A DNA stretch of 64,000 nt. Source: Spinacia oleracea. Lineage: Eukaryota > Streptophyta > Magnoliopsida > Caryophyllales > Amaranthaceae. The position numbers and the translations under genes were made by a program. The stretch is from the NCBI RefSeq assembly GCF_020520425.1, contig NC_079489.1, positions 16,640,001 to 16,704,000 of the forward strand, given 5' to 3'. The notes under the pieces were generated by a model. It was not told the origin of the DNA and searched no databases. It was given only the letters and a program-made list of their open reading frames with translations. This document shows positions 1-13,500 of the stretch, piece after piece; positions within the stretch are counted from its first letter, which is position 1, and each line of letters begins with the position of its first letter.

Positions 1-330
1 TTTTTTACCATCTAAAAATAAAATAAAAATTGGCTTTTACCACCTCTTAACTAAAAAAATGAATGAAAACATTATGTAAATTAATGGGGAGTAAGGAAAA
101 ATGATAGCTTATATACATGAAAATTGAAAATCGTGGGAGAAGAGCGGGAAATGAAAAATATAGTCGTTGAAATGGGTCCGCATAACGTTTTCGACCATCT
201 TTCCGGTGAAAAGGTGGTAAAAAACAATTTTTATTTTATTTTTAGGTGCTAAAACACAATTTTTATTTTTTTAGGTGGTAAAAAACAATTTCTCAATTTT
301 TTTAGGTGGTAAAAAACAATTTTTTCTTTT
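1..330. repeat. MITE-like inverted-repeat element at the window edge
   Basis: The first ~45 bases, read in reverse complement, match the stretch at about 210-255 (GGTGGTAAAA followed by CAATTTTTATTTTATTTTTAG). The two ends therefore form inverted repeats around a ~160-bp core. On the right side the unit (GGTGGTAAAAAACAATTT) is repeated about three times in tandem up to ~325. The left end may run past the window, so the class and any target duplication cannot be read. No coding potential is seen. Confidence 0.6.
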
Positions 331-1089
331 ATTTATTTAATATTTTGAAAAAACACTGGAGTACTCCATATTATTTGTTACCTTTTACATTTTATTTGAT
401 TTTCCTCCTAAAATAGGTAATTCTTCATATGTTTATTCTATTCCAATTTGATCTGATTCCATTCCCGTACGAGTTGATATTCACACCAAGACCAAGACTT
501 CGGATATGATTTCTTTCCAAAAGAGTTTAGATTCAGTAATACCAAGAGTAAATAAGTGACTAGCAATTTATCCCAATCTCAATAAGCAATTTATCCCAAT
601 CTCAATAAGCAATTATCCAAAAATTACCAACCACAATCCAATAATCCACATAAGTTATACATAGTACAATAGATAATTGGGTTTTTTCTACCATGTCGTA
701 TTATAAATTAATTGTGTTTTTTCTGTATGATCAAATAAACTACTATATAAATTACGAATAGGAGCTAAACGCACGTAATAGCTACTATCTCTGTTTCAGA
801 AAGTTGTTTCCGCTTTGGAAAATGTGTCCAAAGTATGAAAACTCTGACCGTAAATTCCCACTATTATATACATCAAAATGCTACATGTAAGATCTTGTTA
901 GATTGGTCTCGTTATTCATATTCAGAATATCAACTTTTTATAATTTTTTCACATATGAAATTAGATATATTAGTAGTTAAATATTGCATTGGAGTCCGTG
1001 CAAACAATAACTGTAAAGAACTTTATGAAACGGAAGGTAATAATTAGTAATATTATGTTGATGGAGAAAGAACAAAATACACTACGAAT
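331..1089. other. Intergenic AT-rich DNA, no gene seen
   Basis: No convincing coding region is present. A direct repeat of about 20 bp (CAATTTATCCCAATCTCAATAAG) occurs twice near 564-612. The only sizeable open frame (835-1047) has no recognisable domain and looks fortuitous. Confidence 0.5.
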
Positions 1090-1241
1090 ATACTATAAGT
1101 GATATCAATGATGTCTTGGCCTAGTGGTTAAGACTGAGGGCTGTGTACAATAGGTCTCAGGTTCGAATCCCCCGCCCCCATTTATAATTTATATTGCCCT
1201 CGTGGCTCATTCGCACCAAAAAAAAAATACTATAAGTGATA
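1090..1241 (+). mobile_element. tRNA-derived SINE with 15-bp target duplication
   Basis: The body runs from about 1105 to 1226. It carries a pol III A box (TGGCCTAGTGG, ~1118) and a B box (GGTTCGAATCC, ~1160) at tRNA-like spacing, followed by a non-tRNA tail and an A run. The 15-mer ATACTATAAGTGATA flanks it at 1090-1104 and 1227-1241, so it is a retroposed insertion rather than a tRNA gene. A related copy with the same head lies at 30155-30250. The perfect target duplication suggests a fairly recent insertion. Confidence 0.88.
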
Positions 1242-1980
1242 GTATCTTGTAAGTAAAACGGTAAAAGTAGTAGTTTATACGTACTCCTTTACACTCCAAC
1301 AATCATAGATTCATAGTAACACTATTGTAGACATTAGACATACACAAATATTTCGTACAATAATATCCATGTGAATAATAAATTCATTCTTATCCAACAA
1401 TCCTAACATAAAATTCAATTAATTTGAAATAGATAAAACTACTCGGTATCCACAAATTTTATAGAATTTTCAGTCCTAAATGAATTAAAGTAACATTAAA
1501 CGTACTGAGTATGTAGAATTGTAGAGTGCATAATTGTATATTGATAATATGAATGCTAATTTCTTTTTCAACAAGAAAATCAAATATTTTGTTAATTGAC
1601 GAAATTATTACGGAGTACTAAATTAAAAAGATCCACCTCCCTTAATTGTAATCCATACATTAGTCAATATTCTAACTCTATCCACGGTAAATGTATTTAA
1701 TTGAGGTAAAATTTCACTAATTACAAAAAACTTTCCCTAATTCAATTCGATCTTTCTTAATTTTCGTTAACTTTTCCGTGGTAGTAATTAATCCTCATCG
1801 GATTAACGCAGAAAGGTGGTCCCCACTTTCTAACTTTCGTAAGATCCAAGTTTAAAAAACTACTCCTAATAAAATTAGAATTATTATATCCCAACCTCAT
1901 CTTACCCACTAATTTCTCCTATTTATACCCACAATTCTCACTAACCTTCCACAAATCAAAATTCAATTTTCTCCTTATAA
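1242..1980. other. Fructokinase upstream region
   Basis: AT-rich DNA without a supported coding region. It probably contains distal promoter sequence of the downstream fructokinase gene, but no specific cis element can be assigned by eye. Confidence 0.4.
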
Positions 1981-2102
1981 TATTTCGCTCTTTATATAGT
2001 CCCTCCCATCACCCTCCTTTCCCATCTCCTTATTTTCTCTCTCTCCAAAATTCAGCCTTATTTTTGTACCTCTCTCATTCTTTATTTTTCTCTTTCTCAA
2101 CA
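1981..2102 (+). promoter_or_regulatory. Core promoter and CT-rich 5' leader of fructokinase
   Basis: A TATA-like motif (TTTATATAG) lies at 1991-1999. It is followed by a pyrimidine-rich leader with CTCTCT runs that ends at the ATG at 2103. CT-rich leaders are typical of well-expressed plant genes. The transcription start is inferred to lie about 30 bases after the TATA box. Confidence 0.55.
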
Positions 2103-5100
2103 ATGGCTACACCCAACAATGGCGAACTTCCAAACGGTGCCGACACCAAAGGCTTAGTCGTAAGCTTCGGTGAGATGTTGATCGACTTTGTGCCCACTGT
2201 CTCCGGCGTATCCCTCGCCGAAGCGCCGGGATTCCTTAAAGCTCCCGGAGGCGCTCCTGCGAATGTCGCGATCGCGGTGTCAAGGCTCGGAGGAAACGCC
2301 GCTTTCGTCGGAAAGCTAGGAGATGACGAGTTCGGAAACATGCTCGCCGGGATCCTTAAAGAAAACGGAGTTTCCGGCGATGGATTGACGTTCGATAAAG
2401 GCGCGAGAACTGCTCTCGCTTTCGTCACCTTGAAAGCTGACGGTGATAGAGAATTCATGTTCTACCGTAATCCTAGCGCCGATATGCTTCTCACTCCTGA
2501 AGAGCTTAACCTCGATCTCATTCGATCGGTAATTTTTGATTCTCTATATCTCTATAATTTCATAAATCAAACATTTATAACACGGTATCGATCCGAGCCC
2601 GTGTGATTTTTTCGTGCATTCGGATTATTCGTGTAGATTTTCTTTGACTTTAATGCGTTTGTTATACTTTAATGCGTTTGTTGCGTTGGTGATATGTTTA
2701 CTTTCGATATACTCTAGACGGATAACTGTTAGTATCATGTCGGAAAATAAGGACTAAGACTAGGAATTCTTCATAGTTAGTACATACCACAAGATCTGGA
2801 AATATTAATCTTAATTCTGAATTTTAAAAGAATTCAATTTTATTATGTAACGTATAAACTATAAAGTGTTTTTGTATGTTCGTTTGGCATGATCAGGCGC
2901 CGATTGTTGTTATTATCTTGTAAGGTGTTTATCCATATAGTTTTGAAACAAATTAACGAAATGGTTATAAAAGGATTGGGGTATTTGGTAGGTGATCCTG
3001 CGAATGTGGTAGATCTTTTGTCGTTTTAGTGTTTTGGTGCACAAAGGAGGCGGACAAATTGGTACTTTGGTAGGATATTTGATTAATTAGATGAGTGTAG
3101 AATGAATTTGTTGTTTGATAACGCCCTCTCACGCCCTCAATTGACTGTAGGACCCATTGTACCAAGATGTTTAGAAATAGGCTCCACCTCCAAATCAGTA
3201 GATGGCAAATATTGAAATGGAATCCTTTGACTCTAAAATTATAAAAATGTTCAATAAATCATAATTTATTTTCCTCCATAAATAAATTATAAATAAATCA
3301 ATTGCATGAAATATTTATCAAATAATTTTTGGTTTAACATTGGCGTACGGAATGTTTATAATACTATTCTTAGAAATTGTCAAATTGGTGTAAAAGAATC
3401 AAATTTCACGAATTTTATAGGAAATCATGTGATAGGCCATCCTGTAACGAATACGGAGCATTAAATTACTCCGTATTTATAAATCAAGCTTTTTTCTCTT
3501 TCATTGAAGAATACTCCGTACGAGGTACGACTTGTATATACAGTATTTTCGGTAACTCCGCAAGTTGAAAGATGTATACCAGAAATTACTCCAATCCGTT
3601 TCACTACTGTAATATGTATAGGATCATCAACATGACTATGAGTTTCTTCAAAGTTTGTTGTAATAGTAAAAACATTACTCCGTGATTTATTGGAAAAAGT
3701 AACAAGATTAATGCTTTTAAGCTTATTGGATATCGTTAAATACGATGACCATTTACTAGAAAGGATGGGACCCACATCTTATTGAATTCAATCCCCGCCT
3801 CCTCTGCTGGTCCTACGCAGAGTTAAGGGGTCAGGAAACAAAAATTGACATCCTCTGTTCTCTTTATTAACGCCTAATTTTTAGATGCCATTTTTTTCCA
3901 ATGTTGGCCGTCCAATTTTGCTTTCGGATTATTCAATTCAATAATTAAATGATGTTTACTTAGATTTGGAATCAAAGTGGACTTGCAATATAATTTAATT
4001 TAGACAAGTTGTTTAGGTACAACATGCAGAATGACTAATGGGGTTGTGTAATGACATGATTAAGGAGTCAAGTTGCTCTTTTATAATTAGTAACTTTATT
4101 ATGTGAATGGATCACTTTCGGCTAATTTAGTAGTTTGTTTGCGTACATACTCTAAAATTGAAGCATTTGAAATCGTTATCCATTCACAAATTCTTGTATA
4201 AGACGGTATGAGTTTGTTTATAATTTGTCGTGGGAGTGATGCTAATAATGTAATTGTTATTTTTGTTGATATTTCAGGCTAAGGTTTTCCATTATGGGTC
4301 AATTAGTTTGATTGTGGAGCCTTGTAGATCGGCTCATCTGAAAGCAATGGAGGAGGCCAAAAAGGCCGGAGCTCTGCTTTCGTATGACCCCAACCTTCGG
4401 TTGCCATTGTGGCCTTCCGCCAAGGAGGCTCGTGAGCAGATCTTGAGCATCTGGGACAAGGCAGAGGTGATCAAGATTAGTGACAACGAGTTGGAATTTC
4501 TTACAGAAACCAACACAATCGATGATGCTACTGCGATGTCATTGTGGCACCCTAACTTGAAGCTTCTCTTGGTCACTCTTGGTGACCATGGTTGCAAATA
4601 CTACACCAAGGTAATCCCTTCCCTCACATAATAACCTTCCTTAATTTCAGCATTTGACACTAATTTACCAAAAACTTGGTAACTGTTTTGTCAAGCAGCA
4701 TGATTACTAATGCTTAATGTTTGCTTAGTCCTAAAGCATGGTTAGTGATGCAATTTATACGTAAAATAGCCAATTAGCAAACGGCATGGACCACAACAAT
4801 GACATTGCATGTGAGAGTGACGTTTTTATCCAATTTTAGATTTTAGATGTAGTCTTCTGCATGAGTTTCATAGAGATAAAGTCTTTCATACTTTAATGTA
4901 ATGTCCTTTTCCATGCTTCATGGCTTCATGCAGCATTTCGGTGTAATCCTTACTATAAATTGGAAATTTATACTTGCTTCTTCCCCATAGCTTTTGTGTT
5001 GAAACTTTTAATGTATACCAGAGGCCAGATATTTCATTTTCCTCTTCTGTTGTTTTAAGGGGCTGCATAAATTAGGAAACACCCGGGAAACCCCCCTGAT

Positions 5101-5795
5101 TAACACAAATGACACGTTAATGTTAACACATAATCTCTTAGCTATACATATTTGATGGTATAACCTGCTTTAATTTGATTGAGACATAGATAGTGTGATC
5201 CGAAATTACTAGGAGAATTCGTAGGGCAAGGGTTGTTGGGATGTCATTGTTGACTCATTTTAAATATTTATTCATCAACACTCATGATTCATGATTATGT
5301 ATAATTTAATCATTCATGTTTCATGATTATGTAGTATAATTTAATCAGAACAAACCCAATGTGTCTTAAATTTAATCACGATTCATTATAATTCTAGATT
5401 TATAATTTGTTTTATATCTACCAATATTGTAGAACTTCAAGGGAAGTGTGGACGCATTTAAGGTAAAAGCAGTTGATACAACTGGAGCTGGCGACTCCTT
5501 TGTCGGTGCTTTGCTAGGCAAGATGGTCGATGATCACTCTATTATTGAGGTAATCTCCTTTTCATGTTAAAATCTGAAGTCTAGCTATGTGTGTTTGAGC
5601 ACATTTATTTATTTTTGTTTCGGCTAGATTATTGACTAATCGTTTAATTAACATATTCAGGACGAATCAAGATTAAGAGAGGCATTGACATTTGCTAATG
5701 CATGCGGAGCTATTACAACCACAAAGAAGGGAGCAATCCCAGCTCTTCCTACAGTAGAGGATGTTAAGGAGCTCATTAAGAATGCGTCAAACTGA
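2103..5795 (+). CDS. FRK: Fructokinase (pfkB family), FRK2-like, 4 exons
   Basis: Encodes a fructokinase, which phosphorylates fructose to fructose-6-phosphate with ATP in the cytosol and feeds sucrose-derived fructose into metabolism. Exons are 2103-2528, 4278-4610, 5433-5549 and 5661-5795. All junctions are GT/AG and in phase 0, giving 336 aa (usual ~325-335). The chosen ATG gives a protein matching FRK2-type enzymes from residue ~17 ([15 protein letters not shown]); an upstream in-frame ATG at 2064 lies in the leader. pfkB signature 1 is at ~49-78 ([11 protein letters not shown]...GKLGDDEFG). The second signature DTTGAGDSF is at ~268-276, with catalytic Asp ~274 in exon 3. There is no transit peptide, so a cytosolic isoform is inferred. 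Nothing looks broken. The 1.75-kb first intron shows no recognisable mobile element. Confidence 0.96.
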
Positions 5796-7556
5796 TTTCT
5801 TTCTTGTTGTCATTCTTTGTTGTTAGATCTCTGTGTTTCTGTTATGGAGTTTGTGTTCATTTACCGGGATTTTATTAATTAGTGACTTCAAGAGAATTAG
5901 GGGTGTGTGGGGGAATAAATATGTTGTATTATGCGTCTTTTTGCAATTCAAAGAGGCAATTATAGATATCCATGGCGTGCACCTAGTTTTTGAGTTTACT
6001 TTGCCCCTTTCTATTTTTTATTCTGAATGTCTTTTACATTATTGTATGACTATATCACACGAGTATATGATGCCTTTTATATTAGCATTTCTCGAATCCT
6101 AAAATAGCAATGCTTTGTAATTGATTTTTTAGTATTAAAATGACAAAAGGGATAAAAAAAAAATGGGATTAACTTTTAAAAAGACAGATAAATGTGGGAT
6201 GCTTAAAATCAATTTTTCCTTACACAAATTTATTAAAGGTGGTTTATTATAAATCTGAGTAAAAGTTAAGGTAAAATGTTTAAAAGTTATTTTTTTTTTT
6301 TTTTGAGGGCAAAGCTTAGTGCATTATTAAGGGACAAAGTGTCCGAAAAAACATACGGGGCCACCTCACGGGAACAATGGTTAACCCAAACTTGTTCTAC
6401 ACCGAATGGCACTAATCTAGCGAGGTTAAACATAAGTAACTTTTTTTTTATATGTTTAAAAGTTACTTTAATATAATGAAAAATTTATATATTTTTTTAA
6501 TAATAAAATTTTTCGATTTAAATAAAACTATCCTTTTAAAATCACTAATAAAAGTGACTATGTAACCGTTTCAAATGTTTATTTATTAAAAAAAAATATA
6601 ATAAATTAACAAAATTAGGTAAAAGTCAATCAAAATATGTTAAAAATTAACAAAAACACGCAATGTACTACGGAGTATAAATTTATTGTACACCTTGTTC
6701 ATGCAAGATATTTTGTTTTCCTTATATTTCTAAGGAAAATGATATACACGAAACAAATATATTTAAAAGCGATTTCCAAAATCCAAACAAAGAGAATTTA
6801 GTAAAAAAAGTAAATAATTAGAATTTTAATACTGTATTTGGTTCCTGGTAAATACAGTACTTTTGGAGCGATGGATATCTGGATTTCAAAAATTCAAAAC
6901 AGGATTTTCTTGAACAATCGTGTAAATTACTCGCAGTTTTCAATTGACTCAGGCATATGCGCGATAGTTTACAGGACAAAAGCTACCATATTTTAAAAGT
7001 AAAACCTTTATTTTGCTTTTTGGCGAGGTGAGCTTCTGGTACAAAAGGTCCTACAAACTTTTACCAAGGCGTAGGCAGAATCTACAGAGGGGAGTATAAA
7101 GATCATAACGTGAGGTAGAGCAGACATTGAACTCCAAAGAAAAACAAGAAAAGAGTTTCATACAAATATGGACTCAATAATTCAGTGGTGCTGAATGCTG
7201 ATGTGAGAATCTTCAAACTCGTTGAAAGATGAAAAGGCGAAAGGTGGAGTCTTTGTCTATAACTTTAACCTTGTCGATGTATAAACGACTTGGCTTACAT
7301 ATATTCCGTTTTGCATCTTACATGCTTATGCTAATTTACTGTATTAGATATGCATAACGAAAAAGAGCTCTTCACGCAACTGGATTAAGATAAGCATAAC
7401 GAACTACCAACCATGACTTCAACTCAAGTCAATGGACTGAAACAGTGAAACCCAAAATGTAGTAGTACAGAAAAAATATTGTAACTACAATTGGCTTCAT
7501 GTGTGATTCTATGTGACTTTTAACTTGAACTATCATGATAAGGTAAACATTGGCTA
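5796..7556. other. Convergent intergenic region with a small repeat remnant
   Basis: This stretch lies between the 3' ends of the fructokinase gene and the minus-strand UPF0739-like gene. A T-run followed by GAGGGCAAAGCTTAGTGCA (6283-6440) has the look of an old retroposon tail, but I cannot name the family. The rest is AT-rich with no supported coding region. Confidence 0.45.
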
Positions 7557-10500
7557 TTACAATGCTATGGCTTGGGGATAGCATTCACTGACCTCCATTT
7601 TTAAGGACCTCCACATTTGTTTACATTTTTCTCTTTTTGCTTCTACCTGAAGCCAAAATGCTTCTGCCCACGGTTCATTGCGACCTTCCATACTCAAGTC
7701 GTAGGGTACTGAAAAACTGTAACCATCTTCATGTAAGCATAAGATTCCAAGAATTTGTGATGCACAGATGTAAAAAGCAGGTTCGTGGTACTAGACACTA
7801 GACAGCAATAACATATCAAGATTGCAGTTGGTTTCGTGTTTAATTCTATGTGGAAAAGGGAAAACTCTTCCACTACAAGAGAACTTCAACAACATCAAAA
7901 TGTCAACCAGTTGCAAATTTGCAATACAAGCTGTTAGAAGCAACTCTGACTTTTATGCATATAATTCCAAGTATGAATCAGTAAAGCTAAAACAACAACA
8001 AAAAGCTCCACGTATGACCACAAATACATACAAAGTTTTGAACTTGCCAATATGTCTATGCACATACCACAAAACTGCCACTGCTGGTTTAGACTTGGTT
8101 TATTGTAAGAAGTGTTAGGCACTAGGAAGATTGGTGCAAGAATGTAAGTGTACTTTCATGGCTAGACAGGTGTGAAACAGAAAATAAGAAATATGAGATT
8201 ACCTCATTAGCTCCTCCAATGGTGATGCATTGCTACACGGGGCATTTCTGCAGAGTTGCAACAGTTAAAATTTCTCAATATGCTTCAGGTCTACCACCAG
8301 AAACAGCATTATACAATAAGCAAATGTGTCAAAGAAAATAGACACATTTATTTCAGCACAATGCTATGTACAGTGTGTACCTTAAATGGTTTTATTCTTC
8401 AAGGTGTTACTGATGATAATCACATATATTTTGTGACAGAAGTACAACAAGGTAGTATACAGCTTCTATTCGTTCGAAAAAAAACAAGGAAGTGAAACTT
8501 CTAAAAATCAAGGAAGCACTGTTTCCCTCCCTGGTTTTTTATTTCCTATCTTCACATGTTCAGAAGGAAGAGCAAATGAAAGTTTAAGATATCAAGTAAA
8601 AACAATTTCACACTCTATTGGAATTTGGAAATGCTCTGTTTGAAAAGCAGCTGAAAAAGATGACACAGGATTAAGAAAATCAAGGCATAAACTGCAGGAT
8701 AAAAGACATAATAGTGGGAACAGAAAATCAAAAGGCAAAAAGGTTGGAATTTTCTTAGTCATCAGTTGGGGAATGTTGGTGGCATTAGATGCGTATGTGG
8801 CATTCACTGCCGGTCTCAAGCCCGGATAAAGGAGGAAGGTTGCGGTAGGTTGGTGGCGGCAAGCGGTAAAACTAAGTCCCATATCATGACATGAATCGAC
8901 AATGGAATATCATGGGGGAGTCCCCTTCTCAGCGACGCGCTAGACCTCTTAAGCCCGGGTGTAGTGAAAAATATGTGAGGGTTGCTAGGTTGTCTCCCAG
9001 AAGCGGCGCGCCACTCTACACCCGGGGGTGGTGTCAAATATGCAAGGGTGTGCTACACTTCCTAGGCCTGAATGTAGTGGAAAATATACAAGGGTTGCTA
9101 GGTCGTCACCCGGAAGCGGCGCGCCACCCGAGGGTGGTGTTAACTATCCAAGGTTTCATGGTAAGGGTAGGGGTAAGGGTAAGGATAGTAGGATGTGTTT
9201 TGGGACTTGGAACATTGGCTCTTTGACAGAGAGATCAGTCGAATTAGTAGAGGTTTATGAGAAGGAGGAGAATTAACATATTATGTTTGCAGGAGGCCAA
9301 GTGGGTTGGAAACAAGGCAAGAGAAATAGCTCCATGGGGTTATAAGCTTTGGTATTCGGGAAAAAATAGGGGTAAGAATGGGGTACGTATCCTTATTGAC
9401 CGAGAATATACTGATGATGTAGTGGACGTTTCTCGAAAGAGTGATCGAATTATGAGTATTAAGCTTGTGATAGGGGATGAAGTTGTAACTATTGTGAGTG
9501 CCTATGCACCACAAGCAGGACTAGATGCTACAACTAGACAAGAATTTGGGAGGATTTGGAAGAAGTGGTGCAACGCGTCCCTAGAAGTGAGAAACTGATC
9601 ATTGGTGGGGATCTCAACGGACATGTAGGCTCGAGTCGCAATGGATTTGAAAGCATTCATGGTGGTTTTGGGTATGGGGATCGGAATGAAGCGGGAAATG
9701 CTATTTTGGATTTTGCATTGGCGTATGACTTGGGTATAATGAACACTTGGTTTGAGAAAAGACACTCTCACCTAGTAACCTATAGGAGTGGAGGTAATAC
9801 GAGTCAGATCGACTTCTCTTTAGTAAGGATTGCTTTGAGACAGTGCTACACCAATGGTAAGGTGATTCCGGGTGAGAGTACATCAACCCAACATAGACTT
9901 GTGGTACTTGATTTTCAAGGTCGAAGTTATATAAGGAGGAGAAGACCACTAGTGAAGCCTAGGATCAAGTGGTGGAAACTTCAAGGGAAGCAACAACTAA
10001 AATTCGTGGAAAAGTTGGCAAGTGAAGGTATTCGGATCGGAGATATGGATTTGGATATAGACTCATTATGGACAAAAATGGAGCACACCATAAAGGGAGT
10101 GGCGAAAGAGGTCCTAGGGCAATCTAAAGGAATCATCCCACCAAGTAAGGACACATCTAGGTGGAACGAAGTTGTGCAACAAGCTATAAAGAGAAAACGA
10201 GAATGCTATAAAGATTTGGGAAAATGTAGAAGTGATGAGAGTTACGAGAAGTACAAGGAGGCTAAAGGGAAGCAAAGAAGGTCGTAAGAGAGGCTAGAGC
10301 AAAGGTGAATCAGGATATTTAAGCAATATTGGATACAAAAGAAGGGGAAAGGACATCTATGGACTTGCTCGAATGAGAGATAGAAAGCCGCGAGACATCG
10401 GGAAGATTAAATGTGAAAAATGTTGATCAACAAGTTTTGGTGGGAGGTAAGGAATCAAGGATAGATGGAGGTTCTACTTTGATAACTTGTTTAACGGGGA

Positions 10501-13500
10501 TCAAAGGCACGATATTGGAGATACGAATATCCCTCGGGATATGGTTAACCTAGACTTTATGCGAAAAATTCAAAAGAGAGAAGTCGAAATGTCATTAAAA
10601 AAGATGGGACGCAAGAGGGCAGTGGCCCCGACGACATACCTATCGAAGTTTGGAGATGCTTGGGAGAGAGAGGGGTTGTATGGTTAACAACTCTTTTCAA
10701 CAAGATTTGGGGAAGTAATAGGATGCCATTAGAGTGGAGGAAAAGTACTATCATCCCCTTGTACAAGAATAAGGGTGATGTCCAGATTGTGCCAACTATC
10801 GAGGAATCAAACTAATGAGTCATACTATGAAACTTTGAGGGCGGATTATTGAGCAAAGATTAAGGAAAACTGTGAAGATTTTGGAAAACCAGTTTGGATT
10901 TATGCCTGGGAGATCGACTATGGAGGTCATTCATCTTATAAGGCAACTAATGGAGAATTATCGGGATAAAAAGAAAGGTTGACATATGGTTTTCATTGAT
11001 TTGGAGAAGGCGTATGATAAAGTACCGAGGGAAATTCTTTGGTGGGCATTAAGTAGGAAAGGAATTTCGAGGAAGTATATTGATATCATCAAGGACATGT
11101 GCGAGGGAGTTAGCACGAGTGTGAGAACTAGTGTTGGTAACACCGAAGAATTCCTCATTACGATTGGAGTGTATCAAGGTTCCGCACTTAGCCGGTTTCT
11201 TTTTGCTATAGTCATGGACGAATTGACGAGGTTAATTCAAGATGGTATACCTTGGTACATGATGTTTGCAGATGATATTGTGTTGATTGATGAAACAAAA
11301 GGAGTGGAAAGTAAGTTGGAGTTATGGAGACAAACTTTGGAATCTCGGGGTTTTAGGCTGAGTAGAAACAAGACGAATTATATGGAGAGTAAGTTTAGTG
11401 GAGTCCAAGACACAGAGACAGGAGCAATTACCTTAGACGGAAAAATTGTCCAAGACTCTTAAATGTTCCGTTATTTAGGATCTACTATCCAAAAGGATGG
11501 AGAATCGGATGGCGATGTAGCTCATTGAATCAAAGTAGGTTGGTTGAAGTGGAAAAGTGTCACGAGGTTCCTAAGTGATCCAGGCATGCCCCAAAGATTG
11601 AAGGAAATTTTTTACCGCAAGGCAATTCGACCGACGTTGTTATACGGCACAGAATGTTGGGCAGTGAAACATTTCACATGCATAAGATGAATGTTGCGGA
11701 GATGCGCATGTTACGTTGGATGTGTGGGCATACAAGAAATGATCGTTTGAGGAATGAGATTATTAGGAAGAAAGTAGGGGTTGCACCGATTGAGTTTAAG
11801 ATGACGGAAAATCGTTTAAGATGGTTTGGGCATGTAAACAGAAGATCAAGTGATGCCCCGGTTAGGAAACTAGAAGGGTGGCAATGTGATTGAATTGCAA
11901 GGGGTAGGGGAAGACCTAAGAAAACTTGGAGGAATGTGATTAGCACTATATGAGCCTTCTTGGGATTGAGGAAAATATGGCGTTGGATAGGACAAAGTTG
12001 AGGGGGAGAATATACATTGATGACTTCATTTGACTTATACAACTTCCATTTTGACTGTTCTTACTCCCTTTTTTCTTTATTCTTTTCTTTTATATATATA
12101 TATATGTATATATAGAGAGAGAGGAAGGCTCTCGTGAGAACACTTACTTACGGTGAGAACACTTCCTTACGGCGAGAACACTTTCTATAATGGCATTATC
12201 GTAATTTTTATAAACAAATACCCAATTTGATTATTATTTCCCCTTTTTTTTCATATTTTCGGTGCTCTTTCTCTCTCTTCAATTCCTCTCTCTCTTCCGT
12301 TTTCGAACACCACCACCATCCGGCGATTTCCGGTCGTAGCCACCACCGCATTCGGCCATTGCAGCTCTACCTCCGACCGTTGCCTCTCGATAATCGTCGC
12401 TCGCAGGTCGTTATTTCATCATTTCTGGTGCTCATCATCTCTCTTCAATTCCTCTCTCTCTCTTTTTCGAACACCACCAACTTTCAGCCACGCCTCTCGC
12501 TGCCGCCGCCGCTGCTCCCTCTCGCCGGTGGTTGTGGTTCGCGAATCAGGTAAACACAATTTTCAGTTCAGCAATTCTCATTCGATCCTTCGAAATCGAA
12601 ATCGAGTTTAATCCGCTCTCTTCTCGATCTGTTTGGTTAACCTGATTCAAATAATTAGAAATTAAAATCTATTTCAAAAATTAGAAATTAAAATCGATTT
12701 CAAAAATTAAAAATTAAAATCGATTTGAATCGATTTCTCAATTCCAAAATTAAAATCGATTTTCAGGAGTTCCAATCTCGCCGGTCGTAGCAAGTCGGCG
12801 CCGCTCATACCTCACCGGCGACGTTGACGTCTCCTCCTTCCTCCTCCAATTCCTCAATTTATCCGAATTCATGTTTTAAATTTATCCGAAATTTATCCGG
12901 ATTCATGTTCTAAATTTCAATATTTATCCGGATTCATGTTCTACATTCCAATTCCAATTCCTCAAATCAGATTGATGTTCTAAATTTATACGGCGACTCA
13001 GTCGAATGAGGGTGGAGTGGCGGTGAAGATGGAGGTAGATGTTGAGGAGAGAGACAGAGAGACGACTGTGAGGGAGTTTGGAGAGCTGTACTGAAGTTTG
13101 GAGAGGTTTATGAGCTGGAAATTAAACAGGAATGGAATTGGAGAAGTAGAGGATAGAGTTGGCTAAAGAATTGGAGTTTTAGAGTCAGATTATGTTTGTT
13201 GATGCTCAAATTCTGCTTGAAAAAGCATTCTAACCAGAATCTGCCTCAAGAGGTCAGATTTTAAAGTTATTGGTTGATTTTGATAGTGTTGTTTTTCGAA
13301 CCAAATTTTGAACGAAGGCAACAAACTTATAATCGGACCAAAAAACGAACAAAATCGTGAAATTTTTAACAAAATCAAACCGGATTTTCGCAGGTGTTCT
13401 AGACATTTAGAACATGCTTTAACAAAATTAGAACATGCATGAATAAATTTAGAACACGCTTGAATAAATTTTGAAACACGGTTGAATAAAGTTATGATTG

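Noticed and set aside
1110-1175. tRNA gene
   Set aside because: A and B boxes are present, but there is no cloverleaf or acceptor stem. The unit has an A tail and target duplications and recurs at 30155, so it is a SINE.
2075-2458. Antisense gene opposite fructokinase exon 1
   Set aside because: It is a shadow frame of the GC-rich exon with no family resemblance.
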